Shown here: in pieces, positions 10,901 through 19,132 of the stretch
Layout: the number at the start of each line of letters is the position of its first letter
Numbering within the stretch: the stretch's first letter is position 1
Program-made: the position numbers and the translations under genes
Notes under the pieces: generated by a model
Told to the model about the DNA's origin: nothing
The model's database searches: none
What the model saw: the letters and a program-made list of their open reading frames with translations, nothing else
NCBI RefSeq assembly: GCF_024178315.1
Contig: NZ_JAMZIK010000008.1
Location: forward strand, 1 to 64,000
Direction: 5' to 3'
Source: Siccirubricoccus soli
Lineage (GTDB): Bacteria; Pseudomonadota; Alphaproteobacteria; Acetobacterales; Acetobacteraceae
Length of the DNA stretch: 64,000 bases

Positions 10901-11556
10901 GCGGCGCGGCGCAGGTCGAGCACCGGGTCGGCGAGGCTCCAGCGCCGGCCGGTTGCGATCTCCGCCAGCACCACCTCCCCGCCATTCACCCGGAGGCGGC
11001 GCAGCGCGGCATAGGCGGCGCTCTCCGAGGCGGGCTGCATCAGCGCCGCCAGCAGGCCGAGCGCATCCGGCGCCGGCTCGGCCTCCGGCGCCGCCACCAC
11101 CTCCGGCGGCGGGTTGAGGGTGAGGCCGAGGGAGCCGTCCGGCCGCAGCAGCACCAGCACCCGGGGCTGCCGCAACTCGATGACCGAGGGCGCCACCATG
11201 CCGCGCAGCAGGGCGCGGGCCGAAAGCGTCACCGCCGCATCCGGCAGCTCCACCCGCGGCGTGCCATCGGCATCCCGCAGCACGACGTTGCGCAGCACGA
11301 TGTCGAGCGGCGCGGCGCTGCCGCCGCGGAACCCCTCCCAGGCGATATCCGCCCGGCCGATGGAAAGCTTCGCCTCGCCGAGGCCCGCATTGGCCGCCGC
11401 CTCGATCCGCCGGGCCAGGGCCGGCACCTCCAGCGGGCCCTGCGCCAGCCGCCAGGCCAGGACGCCGAGGCAGAGGCCGAGCCCGACCAGCAGGCCGAGT
11501 ACCAGGTTGCAGGCCCGGGGGACCCAACGCAGCGCTTGACCGCGGGCGCCGCTCAC
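7954..11556 (-). CDS. AsmA-like/YhdP-type protein (DUF3971 domain), putative inner-membrane-anchored lipid transporter
   Basis: Very large protein of 1200 aa. A positively charged N-terminus is followed by one membrane segment (CNLVLGLLVGLGLCLGVLAW, about residues 16-35). The rest is long repetitive beta-rich sequence, typical of AsmA/YhdP/TamB-like proteins that bridge inner and outer membrane and carry phospholipid. The C-terminal third has the AsmA-like end (NTLLGNIPLLGRLFSPEAGG, then PLAALTPGFLRGIFG). It is divergent from glnE, with 14 bases between the start codons, so promoters must overlap the coding ends. The function follows from the family; the exact YhdP orthology is inferred. Confidence 0.85.
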   Translation of the reverse strand: MSGARGQALRWVPRACNLVLGLLVGLGLCLGVLAWRLAQGPLEVPALARRIEAAANAGLGEAKLSIGRADIAWEGFRGGSAAPLDIVLRNVVLRDADGTPRVELPDAAVTLSARALLRGMVAPSVIELRQPRVLVLLRPDGSLGLTLNPPPEVVAAPEAEPAPDALGLLAALMQPASESAAYAALRRLRVNGGEVVLAEIATGRRWSLADPVLDLRRAAGGGLAGEGQATFHAGEVVMPVRLSGAAEGTPMQLRARIALPALRPSELAGIWPELAPLRPLDAPLALSAGASFDARGRPEAVEIGLQGGAGEIELGTARLPIAGFSARLEGGTRALRLAAAELELPEGPRLSATGTAQKGEAGWQAQLDLRSSPLAAERLPRLWPPGLAPEARAALLAALPAGQLRGARLRLNLAAPEGLETAAWREARLDLALDRAVLGLGEAGRLATESLELVAAATPEALRLERLALRLPGPAGPTLGAVGSAALAEGAWQGTLDLTLDRMNFADLAGYWPVGIAPGARNWITQNVIAGQARNGTWHLEGRLGADLGGFALTGLRGRVEASEAVVHWLRPVPPVQGVGGIAEFSPTEITLHSQGGRQMLGESQRGGLELRDGQVRFFNLGSEPPMAEMAFHLAGPLPDVLQILRHPRLKLFERRKLELQGTGQVEARLTVGLPLLNDLPLEELRLTAEGKVTEGRLQNVLAGQALDRLALDLSVTTAGLRASGEGQLLAAPVRLGVEMDFRNGPASQVVERATMTGRLDQGQLAALGLETLGLLEGPVAVEARLEKRRSGEGRAMLRGDLREARLALEGLGWRKPAGVMGQAEAVLRLQGDTLQSADGIRVEAPELLLRGRALLGPAARLERFELAEAALGASRFQGEVRRPARAGAPWQAVLRGPLFDLRPVLAAEEGHAGPSPPAAEDPPLALDLGFERMTMGEGRTLFAVQATGRTDSRGLLREAQVEGHTASPLAGGATGRFNLSLAPRGEERLLRIAAEDGGALLRALDVLDSVQGGRLNVTASYRELRPGAPLTGTAELEQFVVREAPAAAKLLQAMTLYGLVEAMQGGRGLVFARLVAPFSLTPGELVLRDARAFSASLGVTAKGRIGRRAGMIDVEGTIVPAYVFNTLLGNIPLLGRLFSPEAGGGVFAGTYQVRGRLADPDVSVNPLAALTPGFLRGIFGLRPSETPPGTGQPQTGIDR

Positions 11557-11570
11557 CCTTTCCCTCCCTC

Positions 11571-14564
11571 ATGTCCTTGCCATCCGGCCCCCGGCGCCTG
11601 CCCCGCCCCTTCGATCCCGACGCCGTCGACCGGCTGGTGGAACGCTTCGCCGAGCGCGGCGATGCCTGCCGCGCCTATGCCGCCAGCGCCGAGGGCGCGG
11701 CGCTGCTCGCCCGGCTGGGCGGCAACTCCCCCTACCTCGCGGATCTCGCGGTGCGCGAAGCGGCCACCCTGCTGCGAATCGCGGAGCGCGGGCCGGACGA
11801 GGCCTTCGCCCTGGCGCTCGATCCGCTCGGCCGGGCCGATCCCGGCGCCGGGCGGGACGGCGTGGCGGCGCTGCTGCGGCAGGTCAAGCGTCAGGGCGCG
11901 CTGATCGTCGCGGTCGCCGACCTCAACGGGCAATGGGCGCTGGAACGGGTGACGGGGGCGCTCTCGGATCTGGCCGACCAGGCGATCGACTTCGCCGCCG
12001 CCCATCTCCTCCTCGCCGCCGCGGAGCGCGGCGAGCTGAGGATCTCCCGCGGCCGCAATGGCGATGTCCGCAGCATCACCAAGGGCAGCGGCCTGGCAAT
12101 CCTCGGCATGGGCAAGCTGGGCGGCAGGGAACTGAACTACTCCTCGGATGTCGACCTCATGGTGCTCTATGAGCCGGAGGCGGCAGCCTACCACAGCGAC
12201 CGCGCCGGCGCCGCCTATGTCCGGCTGGCGCGCGATCTCGTGCGGCTGCTGGATGAGCGCACGGCGGATGGCTACGTCTTCCGCACCGATCTCCGCCTGC
12301 GCCCGGATCCGGCGGCGACGCCGCTCGCCGTCTCGCTCAACGCCGCCATCACCTATTACGAGAGCATGGGGCAGAATTGGGAACGGGCGGCCATGATCAA
12401 GGCCCGGCCCGTGGCCGGGGACCGGGCGCTCGGCGAGCATTTCCTGCGCGAGATCCGCCCCTTCGTCTGGCGCCGTCATCTGGATTTCGCCGCCGTCGCA
12501 GACATCCATTCCATCAAGCGGCAGATCCATGTGCACAAGGCCGCAAAGGGAGCGGGCGCGACAGTGGCGCTGGCCGGGCACGATGTGAAGCTCGGCCGCG
12601 GCGGCATCCGCGAGATCGAGTTCACCGCGCAGGTGCTGCAGCTCATCTGGGGCGGGCGGGACCCGGCGCTGCGCGACCCGACGACGCTCGGCGCGCTGGC
12701 GGCGCTGGCCGGCGCCGGCAAGCTGGACCGGCGGGCGGCGGCCGACCTGGCCGATGCCTATCTGTTCCTGCGGGACCTCGAGCACCGGCTGCAGATGGTG
12801 AATGACCGGCAGACCCACCGCCTGCCGGAGGATGCGGCGGGGCTGGCCCGCATCGCCGCCTTCATGGGCTTCGCCAGCACGGATGAATTCGCCGCCGCCT
12901 TCATGAGCCACCTGCAGCGGGTGGAGCGGCATTACGGGAAGTTCTTCGAGGCGGCGCCGGCGCTTTCGGAGGAAGGCGCGGGGGATGGCGGCAACCTGGT
13001 CTTCACCGGGGTGGAGGACGACCCGGAGACGCTGGCGACGCTGAAGCGCCTCGGCTTCACCGACCCGCCCTCCGTCGCCGCGCTGGTCCGCGGCTGGCAT
13101 CATGGCCGCCCGCGCGCGACGCGCAGCGCCCGGGCGCGGGAGCTGCTGACCGAGCTGATGCCGGCGCTGCTCGCCGCCTTCGGCCGGCAATCCCAGCCGG
13201 ACCAGGCGCTGGTGCGGTTCGACGGCGTGCTCTCCCGCCTGCCGGCCGGGGTGCAGATCCTCTCCCTGCTGCACCGCAACCCGGCCATGCTGGACCGGCT
13301 GGCCGGCATCCTCGGCGCCGCGCCGCAGCTCGCCAACCACCTGGCGCGCAACCCGGCGGCGCTGGACGGGCTGCTGGCCGGCAGCCTGGCGCCGGAGGGG
13401 GCGGACCCCAGCGCCGCCCTGCCCGCCCTGGTGAAGGATGCGCGGCATTTCGAGGAGGCGCTGGAAGCCGCCCGGCGCCTGGCGACGGAGCGGAAATTCG
13501 AGATCGACGCCGCCGCCTTCGAGGGCACGCTGGATGCCGACCTCGCCGGGGAGCTGCGCGCAGACCTCGCGGATTCCGCCATCGCCGCCCTGCTCCCCCG
13601 CATCGCCGCGGATTTCGCCGAGCGCTTCGGCCGCATCCAGGGCGGCGCCATGGTGGTGCTGGCCATGGGCAAGCTCGGCGGGCGGGAGATGCTGCCGGGC
13701 TCCGACCTCGACCTGGTGCTGCTCTACGACCACGACCCGGAGGCGGTGGAGAGCACGGGCGGCCGGCGTTCCCTCGCCCCCTCCGAGTATTTCATCCGCC
13801 TCGCGCCGCAGATCGTCGCCGCCATCACCGCCCCGGGGGCGGAGGGGCGGCTGTGGGAGGTGGATATGCGGCTGCGACCCTCCGGCAACAAAGGCCCGGT
13901 CGCCATCCGCCTTTCCTCCTTCGAGCAGTACCACCAGGAGAATGCCTGGACCTGGGAGCGGATGGCGCTGACCCGCGCCCGGCCGATCGCCGGCCCGCCC
14001 GCCCTGAAGCGGCGGGTGACGGAGGTGCTGCGCGCCGCCATGCTGAAGCCGGGCGCCGCCGGGTCGGCGCTGGCCGATGCCGCCGCCATGCGGGCGCGGA
14101 TGCTGCGGGAGCTGCCGGCCGAGGGTCCCTGGGACGTGAAGGCGATGCCGGGCGGCTTGATCGAGGTGGAGTTCATCGCCCAGGCGCTGCAGCTTCGCCA
14201 CGGGCCGGAGCACCCGGAGGTGCTGGCCACCACCACGCGGGTGGCGCTGGCCAGGCTGGGCAAGGCCGGGATCCTGCCGGCCGAGGAGGCGGCGGCGCTG
14301 ATCGCCGCCGACCGGCTGTGGCGCACGGTGATCGGCATGATCCGGCTGACGGTGGGCAAGACGCGGGAGGCCGGGCTGCCCGCTCCGGCGGCCGAGGCGC
14401 TGCTGCGCGCCGTGGCCCGGCTCGGCCCAGCGGCCGACGGTCAGCCGGCGCCGGTTGACCTGCCTGCCCTCCGCGCTCAGATGCAGGAGGTTGCGGCCAC
14501 GGTACGGGCGGTCTTCGAGCGCCGCATCGGGCCGCTGGGGAGCATGACGGGGGGGCAGGAATGA
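11571..14564 (+). CDS. glnE: Bifunctional glutamine synthetase adenylyltransferase/deadenylylase
   Basis: Protein of 997 aa that adenylylates and deadenylylates glutamine synthetase in response to PII, the core switch of nitrogen control. It shows two nucleotidyltransferase halves. Each has the signature GMGKLGGRELNYSSDVDLM (near residue 180) or AMGKLGGREMLPGSDLDLV (near residue 695), with the catalytic D-x-D in both. Each half is followed by a GlnD-type helical adenylyltransferase domain with a GGIREIEF or GGLIEVEF motif. Length is normal. Its stop overlaps the bcp start by four bases (ATGA), indicating co-transcription of bcp. Confidence 0.96.
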   Translation: MSLPSGPRRLPRPFDPDAVDRLVERFAERGDACRAYAASAEGAALLARLGGNSPYLADLAVREAATLLRIAERGPDEAFALALDPLGRADPGAGRDGVAALLRQVKRQGALIVAVADLNGQWALERVTGALSDLADQAIDFAAAHLLLAAAERGELRISRGRNGDVRSITKGSGLAILGMGKLGGRELNYSSDVDLMVLYEPEAAAYHSDRAGAAYVRLARDLVRLLDERTADGYVFRTDLRLRPDPAATPLAVSLNAAITYYESMGQNWERAAMIKARPVAGDRALGEHFLREIRPFVWRRHLDFAAVADIHSIKRQIHVHKAAKGAGATVALAGHDVKLGRGGIREIEFTAQVLQLIWGGRDPALRDPTTLGALAALAGAGKLDRRAAADLADAYLFLRDLEHRLQMVNDRQTHRLPEDAAGLARIAAFMGFASTDEFAAAFMSHLQRVERHYGKFFEAAPALSEEGAGDGGNLVFTGVEDDPETLATLKRLGFTDPPSVAALVRGWHHGRPRATRSARARELLTELMPALLAAFGRQSQPDQALVRFDGVLSRLPAGVQILSLLHRNPAMLDRLAGILGAAPQLANHLARNPAALDGLLAGSLAPEGADPSAALPALVKDARHFEEALEAARRLATERKFEIDAAAFEGTLDADLAGELRADLADSAIAALLPRIAADFAERFGRIQGGAMVVLAMGKLGGREMLPGSDLDLVLLYDHDPEAVESTGGRRSLAPSEYFIRLAPQIVAAITAPGAEGRLWEVDMRLRPSGNKGPVAIRLSSFEQYHQENAWTWERMALTRARPIAGPPALKRRVTEVLRAAMLKPGAAGSALADAAAMRARMLRELPAEGPWDVKAMPGGLIEVEFIAQALQLRHGPEHPEVLATTTRVALARLGKAGILPAEEAAALIAADRLWRTVIGMIRLTVGKTREAGLPAPAAEALLRAVARLGPAADGQPAPVDLPALRAQMQEVAATVRAVFERRIGPLGSMTGGQE

Positions 14565-14935
14565 GCGGGGCGGAATTGACCGAGGGCATGCCGGCGCCGG
14601 ATTTCACCATGCCCGCCAGCGGTGGCCGGACGGTCAGCCTGGACGGGCTGAAGGGCCAGCCCTTCCTGCTCTACTTCTATCCGAAGGCGGACACCCCGGG
14701 CTGCACCCAGCAGGCCTGCGGCATCCAGGAAGCCCTGCCGCAGCTTGGCCGGCTGGGGCTGACGGTCATCGGGGTCAGCCCGGACAAGATGGGGCCTATC
14801 GAGAAATTCGCGCAGAAATTCGGCCTGGACTTCCCGCTCGCCTCCGACCTCGACCACAAGGTGGCGGAGGCCTACGGGACCTGGGTGGAAAAATCCATGT
14901 ATTTTTTTAGGGTTTGTAAATCTGTAGGCCGTTGA
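14561..14935 (+). pseudogene. bcp: Thioredoxin-dependent peroxiredoxin Bcp, 5' part, cut by the prophage
   Basis: Host bcp, translationally coupled to glnE (ATGA overlap). Codons 1-114 are host sequence with peroxidatic Cys48 (KADTPGCTQ) and resolving Cys53. After Tyr114 at 14902 the frame runs into phage DNA and adds ten phage-encoded residues (FFRVCKSVGR) before a TGA. The C-terminal 44 residues of the enzyme lie at 56023-56157. Joining 14561-14902 to 56023-56157 restores an uninterrupted 158-aa Bcp, so the prophage sits exactly in this gene. Without the C-terminal strand and helix the product is probably not functional (inference). Confidence 0.92.
14889..14935. other. attL, host-phage junction
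   Basis: The bcp coding sequence is continuous up to ATGTAT at 14897-14902, then changes to T-rich phage sequence. The same ATGTAT occurs at the other junction; AAAAAT two bases upstream is also shared. The phage side carries AGGGTT at 14909-14914, complementary to AACCCT on the phage side of attR. This gives the rebuilt attP an imperfect dyad, as expected for a serine integrase. Confidence 0.85.
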
Positions 14936-15025
14936 AAACGCGAGATATGTGCTTCTAAAAGTGCAATAGGTTGCAGACACTTCGCACGCTGCGTTAGACA
15001 CTGGGGTCAAGGGTTGAGGCCCCCA

Positions 15026-16639
15026 ATGCAGCGCAAGCGCAAAGCGTTTTCATATGTTCGCTTTTCGAGTTCAGAGCAGGCCAAAGGACAAAGTCTCAGG
15101 CGTCAGTTGGAGGCATCAGCCCACTACGCTGAGCAGCATGACCTGGACCTAGATACCTCCCTCCGCGATCTCGGCCGCAGTGCCTACAAGGGTGATCACC
15201 TCCGAGGGTCGCTAGGTGCGTTCCGTGAGGCAGTGATCGCTGGCCGAGTGCCACGGGGCTCGGTGCTTATCGTCGAGAGCCTGGACCGGCTTAGCCGAGC
15301 CAAGGTGCCCCAGGCGCTAAGCCAGTTCATCCAGCTCATCGAGGCTGGCATCGAGATCGTCACCTTGATGGATGGTCGGTCTTATTCGGCTGAGCAGCTG
15401 AACACCGACTGGACGCCTCTCATCGTCAGCCTCGCCATCATGAGCCGGGCGCATGAGGAGAGTGCCACTAAGTCATCGCGAATCAGTGATGTGTAGGAGC
15501 AACGGCGAGCCAAGGCTGCCGAGAAGCCCATGTTCGGTCAGCGGCCAGCTTGGCTCGATTGGGTCGATGGGAAGTTCGTCGTGGTGCCTGAGAAGGCTGC
15601 CATCGTGAAAAGGATCTTCGAAGAGATCGCCGATCACGGTTACGGCCTTGAGGTCATGGCCCGGAGGCTGAACCGCGAGGGTGTTCCCACACTGAAAGAT
15701 CGGCCAGGCCGTGTGGGGTGGCACAACTGGTCCATCGTCAGCATTGTGACCAATCCAGCTGCATATGGAGAGCTAACCCCAAAGCGCCGAGTGCCAGGGG
15801 GCAAGCGTGAGGCAGTGGGTGAGCCCATCGCTGGCTATTATCCCGCAGTCATCAGCCGAGACCTGTTCGAGCGAGCGCAAGCTGCCCGTGCGCTCAACCG
15901 TGGCACTGGTGGTCCGAAGACCAACTGTGTGCCCAACATGCTCGTCGGCCGGGTGTTCTGCGCTGAGTGTGGCAGCAAGGTGAGAATTCGAACCAATAAG
16001 CAGCGATCCAACAGTTACATTTGCGACAATGCCTTCCGCCGTGCTGGCTGCACCAATGGCAGTTTCAACGCGGTGCATTGGATCGAGAAGGGCGTCATGG
16101 ATGGGGTGTTGATGTTCAACCTCTATCCCAGCACGCCACCGGATGATCACCCAGCAGCAGTGGCGCTCCGCGAGGAACTGGCTGAACTAAGCCAGCAGAT
16201 AGCACGTGGGCGTCAGCGTATGACGCGCCTCATCGACGCGATGGCCGATGACCCTATCCCTGAGGTGGTAGCCCGTGTGCGGGAGATGGGTAAGGAGATC
16301 GAAGCCTGGGAAGCACGCAAGCTGGCGGCTGAGACTGAGCTGAGCCAAGTGAGTGGTCGTGCCACCATCGGCGAGCAGATCGAGGCCGTGCAGGCACTCC
16401 GCGAGGCCGCCTATTGCGAGGACTATGACGAGCGTGAAGCTGCCCGCAGCAAGCTGAGTCTCGCGCTACGGCAGGCCGTCGATAGCGTGAAGATCGACCG
16501 CCACAAGGTCAGCCACGTCGTAGCGCATGAGGGGAAGATCAGCTTCCAGATCACCAAGGGTGTGCTGCACGACATGCAGTTCAACATCCATGGCGATGTG
16601 TGGCGCTTGCTCGATGATGGACGGATTGAGCGCATCTGA
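15026..16639 (+). pseudogene. int: Large serine recombinase (phage integrase) with an in-frame amber codon
   Basis: It catalyses attP x attB recombination. ATG at 15026; the frame is also open from a TTG at 15014. The N-terminal resolvase domain has catalytic Ser14 in YVRFSSSEQ and the ESLDRLSR motif. TAG at 15494-15496 (codon 157) interrupts KSSRISDV-EQRRAKA exactly where the family usually has Trp, so TGG to TAG is the simplest event. The frame then continues without a shift through the recombinase domain, a zinc ribbon (CAECGSK, then YICDNAFRRAGC) and a C-terminal coiled coil to 16639, 537 residues in all. It is placed beside attL as expected. The gene is dead, suppressed, read through, or mis-sequenced at one base. 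Confidence 0.9.
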
Positions 16640-16778
16640 CCGAGTAGCCCGCGAGATCAACCGACATCCGAGGCTCTGTCATTTAGAGCAAGGTGAGCCG
16701 ACGAATTCGCTTGTGTTAGCTCCAGGGTTTTGATAAAGGAACAAGTCTCTGCTCCCTGTCAGCTCTGCTGATGGGTTT

Positions 16779-16830
16779 TGGTTGGGAGATGGTTCTCCTC
16801 CGTCCGGGTTCGATTCTCGGCCAGCCAACC
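16779..16830 (+). ncRNA. tRNA-like remnant: acceptor stem, one small arm and T-arm
   Basis: The T-arm is CCGGG-TTCGATT-CTCGG (16804-16820). Acceptor 3' strand CCAGCCA (16821-16827) pairs over seven bases (one G-T) with TGGTTGG (16779-16785). It is followed by ACC, one base short of a discriminator plus CCA. Between them is only a GAGA-TGGT-TCTC hairpin, like a long variable arm; D-arm and anticodon arm are absent. It may be the 3' half of a class II tRNA, or a phage structural RNA. It cannot be a working tRNA. Confidence 0.4.
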
Positions 16831-16840
16831 GAACATGATG

Positions 16841-16860
16841 TGCCCCGGGTATCCCGGGCA
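16841..16860. promoter_or_regulatory. Palindrome upstream of the first early gene
   Basis: TGCCCCGGGTATCCCGGGCA is a dyad with one extra C. It lies 54 bases before the start at 16915. It may be an operator or a short hairpin; no T-run follows. Confidence 0.35.
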
Positions 16861-16914
16861 GTTGTTCGGCATCGCATGTCCATGCGGTGCAACCTAGATA
16901 TTGAGCAGAGTCTA

Positions 16915-17877
16915 ATGAAGTCAACAACTGATACCGGCGACCTAGTCATTGACGCCCAGGTCGTTTCCACCACCCCTACCGTCACTCTTAGTGATAACAC
17001 CGCTGCCGCGGTCAGCCTCACCTCTCACGTCGATAGCTTCCGCGACGGCGTGATGGCTCAGGCCGTCGAAGTGGCCGATTTCAGCACCAAGAATTGGCAG
17101 CGCACATGGCGCATGATTGAGCGGGCCTGCCAAATTATGCTGCCCTATGTGTATGGCCCGCTTGAGAAGCAGGCTGAGCTGGCTGCGCTTTATAGCGAAG
17201 CCCAGATCACTGCCCCCGCTCCGCACGAGAATCCATGCCATGCTGCATGCGCTCTCCTGTGGGGGCATTTCCATGAGACTGAGAAGACGGAGTTTGCCGG
17301 TGTCGCGCGCAAACTGTTCGTCCGCAATCGCTCCGCTGAGAAGTACGCCCACGTTATGCGCCGCGCCTACCAGCTGAACATTCCTCTTGATGGCATCTAC
17401 GACTGGATTGCTGCCACCGAGGGCAAGCTCAAGCAGATTGAAGCCGACGACCGCGCGGCCAATCCCTTCAGGCCGACTGATACCGAAGATAGCCGGATCC
17501 TTGAGCAGCTCATGCATGACCAGCTTCAGGCAGGTGTAAGCCTGCCTGAAGCTGGCAGCGACCTTGAGCACCAAGCCAAGCAAGCTGGTCTCGCCGAAGC
17601 GAGCTTTGCTCGTGCGGTCATGCAGAAGCGTGATGATGGCGTGTGGGTCGTTGTGTCCTTCGTCCCTAACAGTGACAAACTGGCCAAGTCTGACATTGAG
17701 CAGATTGCAAAGCGGCGGCTGCGAGAGATTGAGCGGCAGCAGGTTATCGCCGAACGTGAGGCAGCCAAGCAGGCGAAGCACGACAAGGTCAAAGAGAACG
17801 TCAAGAAGGCCGAGGCTGCCAAGCAGAAGCTGATTGACGCTTACAACGCGCGTCTAGCTGAGCAGGCTGGCCGGTGA
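16915..17877 (+). CDS. Phage protein of unknown function with C-terminal coiled coil
   Basis: Protein of 320 aa from the ATG at 16915 (MKSTTDTGDLVIDAQ). I do not recognise a family. The middle part (about residues 60-180) is globular with several Trp and His residues. From about residue 225 it becomes highly charged, with long runs of Glu, Lys, Arg and Ala (about 255-315) that read as a coiled coil. The stop overlaps the next start (GTGA), so the two genes are translationally coupled. Its place behind the integrase suggests an early or lysogeny-related gene. Confidence 0.65.
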   Translation: MKSTTDTGDLVIDAQVVSTTPTVTLSDNTAAAVSLTSHVDSFRDGVMAQAVEVADFSTKNWQRTWRMIERACQIMLPYVYGPLEKQAELAALYSEAQITAPAPHENPCHAACALLWGHFHETEKTEFAGVARKLFVRNRSAEKYAHVMRRAYQLNIPLDGIYDWIAATEGKLKQIEADDRAANPFRPTDTEDSRILEQLMHDQLQAGVSLPEAGSDLEHQAKQAGLAEASFARAVMQKRDDGVWVVVSFVPNSDKLAKSDIEQIAKRRLREIERQQVIAEREAAKQAKHDKVKENVKKAEAAKQKLIDAYNARLAEQAGR

Positions 17878-18542
17878 GCGAGCCAGTGTCCATCGAGATC
17901 CTCCAGCTGCGCCAGCAGCTGGAGGCCTTCCGTGAGCATGGTCGGACCGAAGCGTTCAACAAGCCGACCAAGCAGTTTGACCACCTTCTCACCAAGGACC
18001 AGCGCAAGCGTATGGCGAAGCGAGTTGCTGAACTCGAAGCGCAGCGCAAGCAGTGGCACAAGGTGTATACGGTGAGGTCTAATGCAAACAATCCAACGCA
18101 CTTCTATATTGACAAAGTGAAGCGGTTGAAGGAACTCCTTGAACGATGGGTTAACTCCGATCCGGCCGATCCAAATTACGCAGCGTATCTTCAGCAGATC
18201 TACCGCCAGTCACTTCTCGCTGCGAACTACTTTTTCGAGAAAGTGCCGAAAGAGCAGCGCGCGCTTTTCAGGCTTCATCCTGAGTGCGCGAGCAGGAAGT
18301 ACAAACCTCCGAAGACAATCTTTGACGCCATCGCGGTCCTACCTGCGTACGACGAGGAAGCTGCTCTTGAGGCTTACAGAGTGTGCTCCGAGCCTAGCAA
18401 GCTCGCTGCAATCGAGATGCTTGAGGAGGTGATCGCCGCGAAGGAGCGTGATTTAGCAGCCGCGCAGGTCCCACCAGAGCACGCAGAGCTAAGGTACCTT
18501 CTCACGTCAGCGAGCCACCCACACGGGCGACTTCGAGAATAA
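17874..18542 (+). CDS. Phage protein of unknown function
   Basis: Protein of 222 aa starting GTG at 17874, overlapping the preceding stop by four bases. It is charged throughout, with predicted helical segments rich in Glu, Arg and Gln at both ends and a more aromatic middle (TNPTHFYIDKVKRL region and YRQSLLAANYFFEKVP). There is no membrane segment and no motif I recognise. The coupling to the previous coiled-coil protein suggests the two act together. Confidence 0.6.
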   Translation: MSEPVSIEILQLRQQLEAFREHGRTEAFNKPTKQFDHLLTKDQRKRMAKRVAELEAQRKQWHKVYTVRSNANNPTHFYIDKVKRLKELLERWVNSDPADPNYAAYLQQIYRQSLLAANYFFEKVPKEQRALFRLHPECASRKYKPPKTIFDAIAVLPAYDEEAALEAYRVCSEPSKLAAIEMLEEVIAAKERDLAAAQVPPEHAELRYLLTSASHPHGRLRE

Positions 18543-18565
18543 TTCGCACGAAACAGCGGGTGAAA

Positions 18566-18934
18566 ATGACGGCGGAGATATTCACGCCGGCCGAGGTTGT
18601 CAACCAAATGCTGGACCGTATTTCAGCTTCGGCGTGGTCCGATCCAACTAAGACATGGCTCGAACCCTCATGTGGTGAGGGTAATTTCCTCGTCGAAGTT
18701 CATCGCCACCTAATGGCTGGTCTATCTACTTGGGAACCCGACGCTGCAAAGCGTCACCAGCATATTATCGAGAATATGATCTTCGGTGTGGATCTCATGC
18801 CCGACAACGTTGAGGTATGTATTGACCGACTCAACGCTCGTGGATTGAAGCATAACATCGTGTGTGCGGACGCCTTGCACTATGACTTCAAATTCGAGCA
18901 GAGCGGGGAGTCCGGCAATGAGTCATCCGGCTGA
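18566..18934 (+). CDS. Truncated N6-adenine DNA methyltransferase-like protein
   Basis: Protein of 122 aa. The start EIFTPAEVVNQMLDRI and the motif WLEPSCGEGNFLVEV match the N-terminus and S-adenosylmethionine-binding motif I of type I-like and Eco57I-like adenine methylases. FGVDLMPDNVEVC is motif II with its acidic residue. The catalytic NPPY motif, normally about 70 residues on, is missing because the frame ends in DALHYDF and a short polar tail. It may bind SAM without methylating DNA, or be a remnant. I see no continuation in other frames downstream. Confidence 0.6.
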   Translation: MTAEIFTPAEVVNQMLDRISASAWSDPTKTWLEPSCGEGNFLVEVHRHLMAGLSTWEPDAAKRHQHIIENMIFGVDLMPDNVEVCIDRLNARGLKHNIVCADALHYDFKFEQSGESGNESSG

Positions 18935-18989
18935 TCGCCAAGCTCGTCCCACATGTCTAACTGAAGTGGCAGGCGAGGTGGCTAAATAG
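18918..18989 (+). CDS. Possible 23-aa peptide (MSHPADRQARPTCLTEVAGEVAK)
   Basis: The ATG at 18918 follows GGGGAG by seven bases, overlaps the end of the methylase-like gene in another frame, and ends at TAG inside the TAAATA element at 18983. The good ribosome binding site is the only support; translation is unproven. Confidence 0.3.
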   Translation: MSHPADRQARPTCLTEVAGEVAK

Positions 18990-19010
18990 GTGCGGTTGTT
19001 TTAAGCCACC
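18977..19010 (+). promoter_or_regulatory. TAAATA stem-loop 1
   Basis: GGTGGC (18977-18982), TAAATA (18983-18988), 16 bases, GCCACC (19005-19010). It belongs to a family of stem-loops spread through the prophage. A second hairpin, CCCGATGC/GCATCGGG at 19026-19054, follows before the gene at 19133. Confidence 0.6.
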
Positions 19011-19025
19011 ATCCGTAACCCCGAG

Positions 19026-19054
19026 CCCGATGCTACCATTTGTGTGGCATCGGG
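19026..19054 (+). terminator. Hairpin in the leader of the DUF6876 gene
   Basis: CCCGATGC (19026-19033) pairs with GCATCGGG (19047-19054) and is followed by TTTC. It lies between the TAAATA element and the gene, resembling an attenuator. Confidence 0.45.
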
Positions 19055-19132
19055 TTTCATCGTGAGTGACATCGAGGTAGCGGCCAATTTCGAAAGGCGC
19101 ATTCTGTCCGAGGGCGACAAGGAGATCGCCCA

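Larger units (their letters stand above)
16640..16914. other. Non-coding gap between integrase and the early genes
   Basis: It contains a tRNA-like 3' end (16779-16830) and a near-perfect palindrome (16841-16860). An open frame covers it from 16771, but the tRNA-like structure and the weak protein sequence argue that translation begins later, at 16915. Confidence 0.5.

Noticed and set aside
7939-11904. 1321-codon plus-strand frame opposite the YhdP-like gene
   Set aside because: Composition is that of an antisense shadow (Arg, Pro, Gln, His runs); the minus frame has a membrane anchor and family pattern.
11553-14213. 886-codon minus-strand frame opposite glnE
   Set aside because: Shadow of glnE, which has both catalytic domain signatures.
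15008-15025. TTG start of the integrase at 15014
   Set aside because: The ATG at 15026 gives the normal spacing to the YVRFSSSEQ catalytic motif; the four additional residues are not supported.
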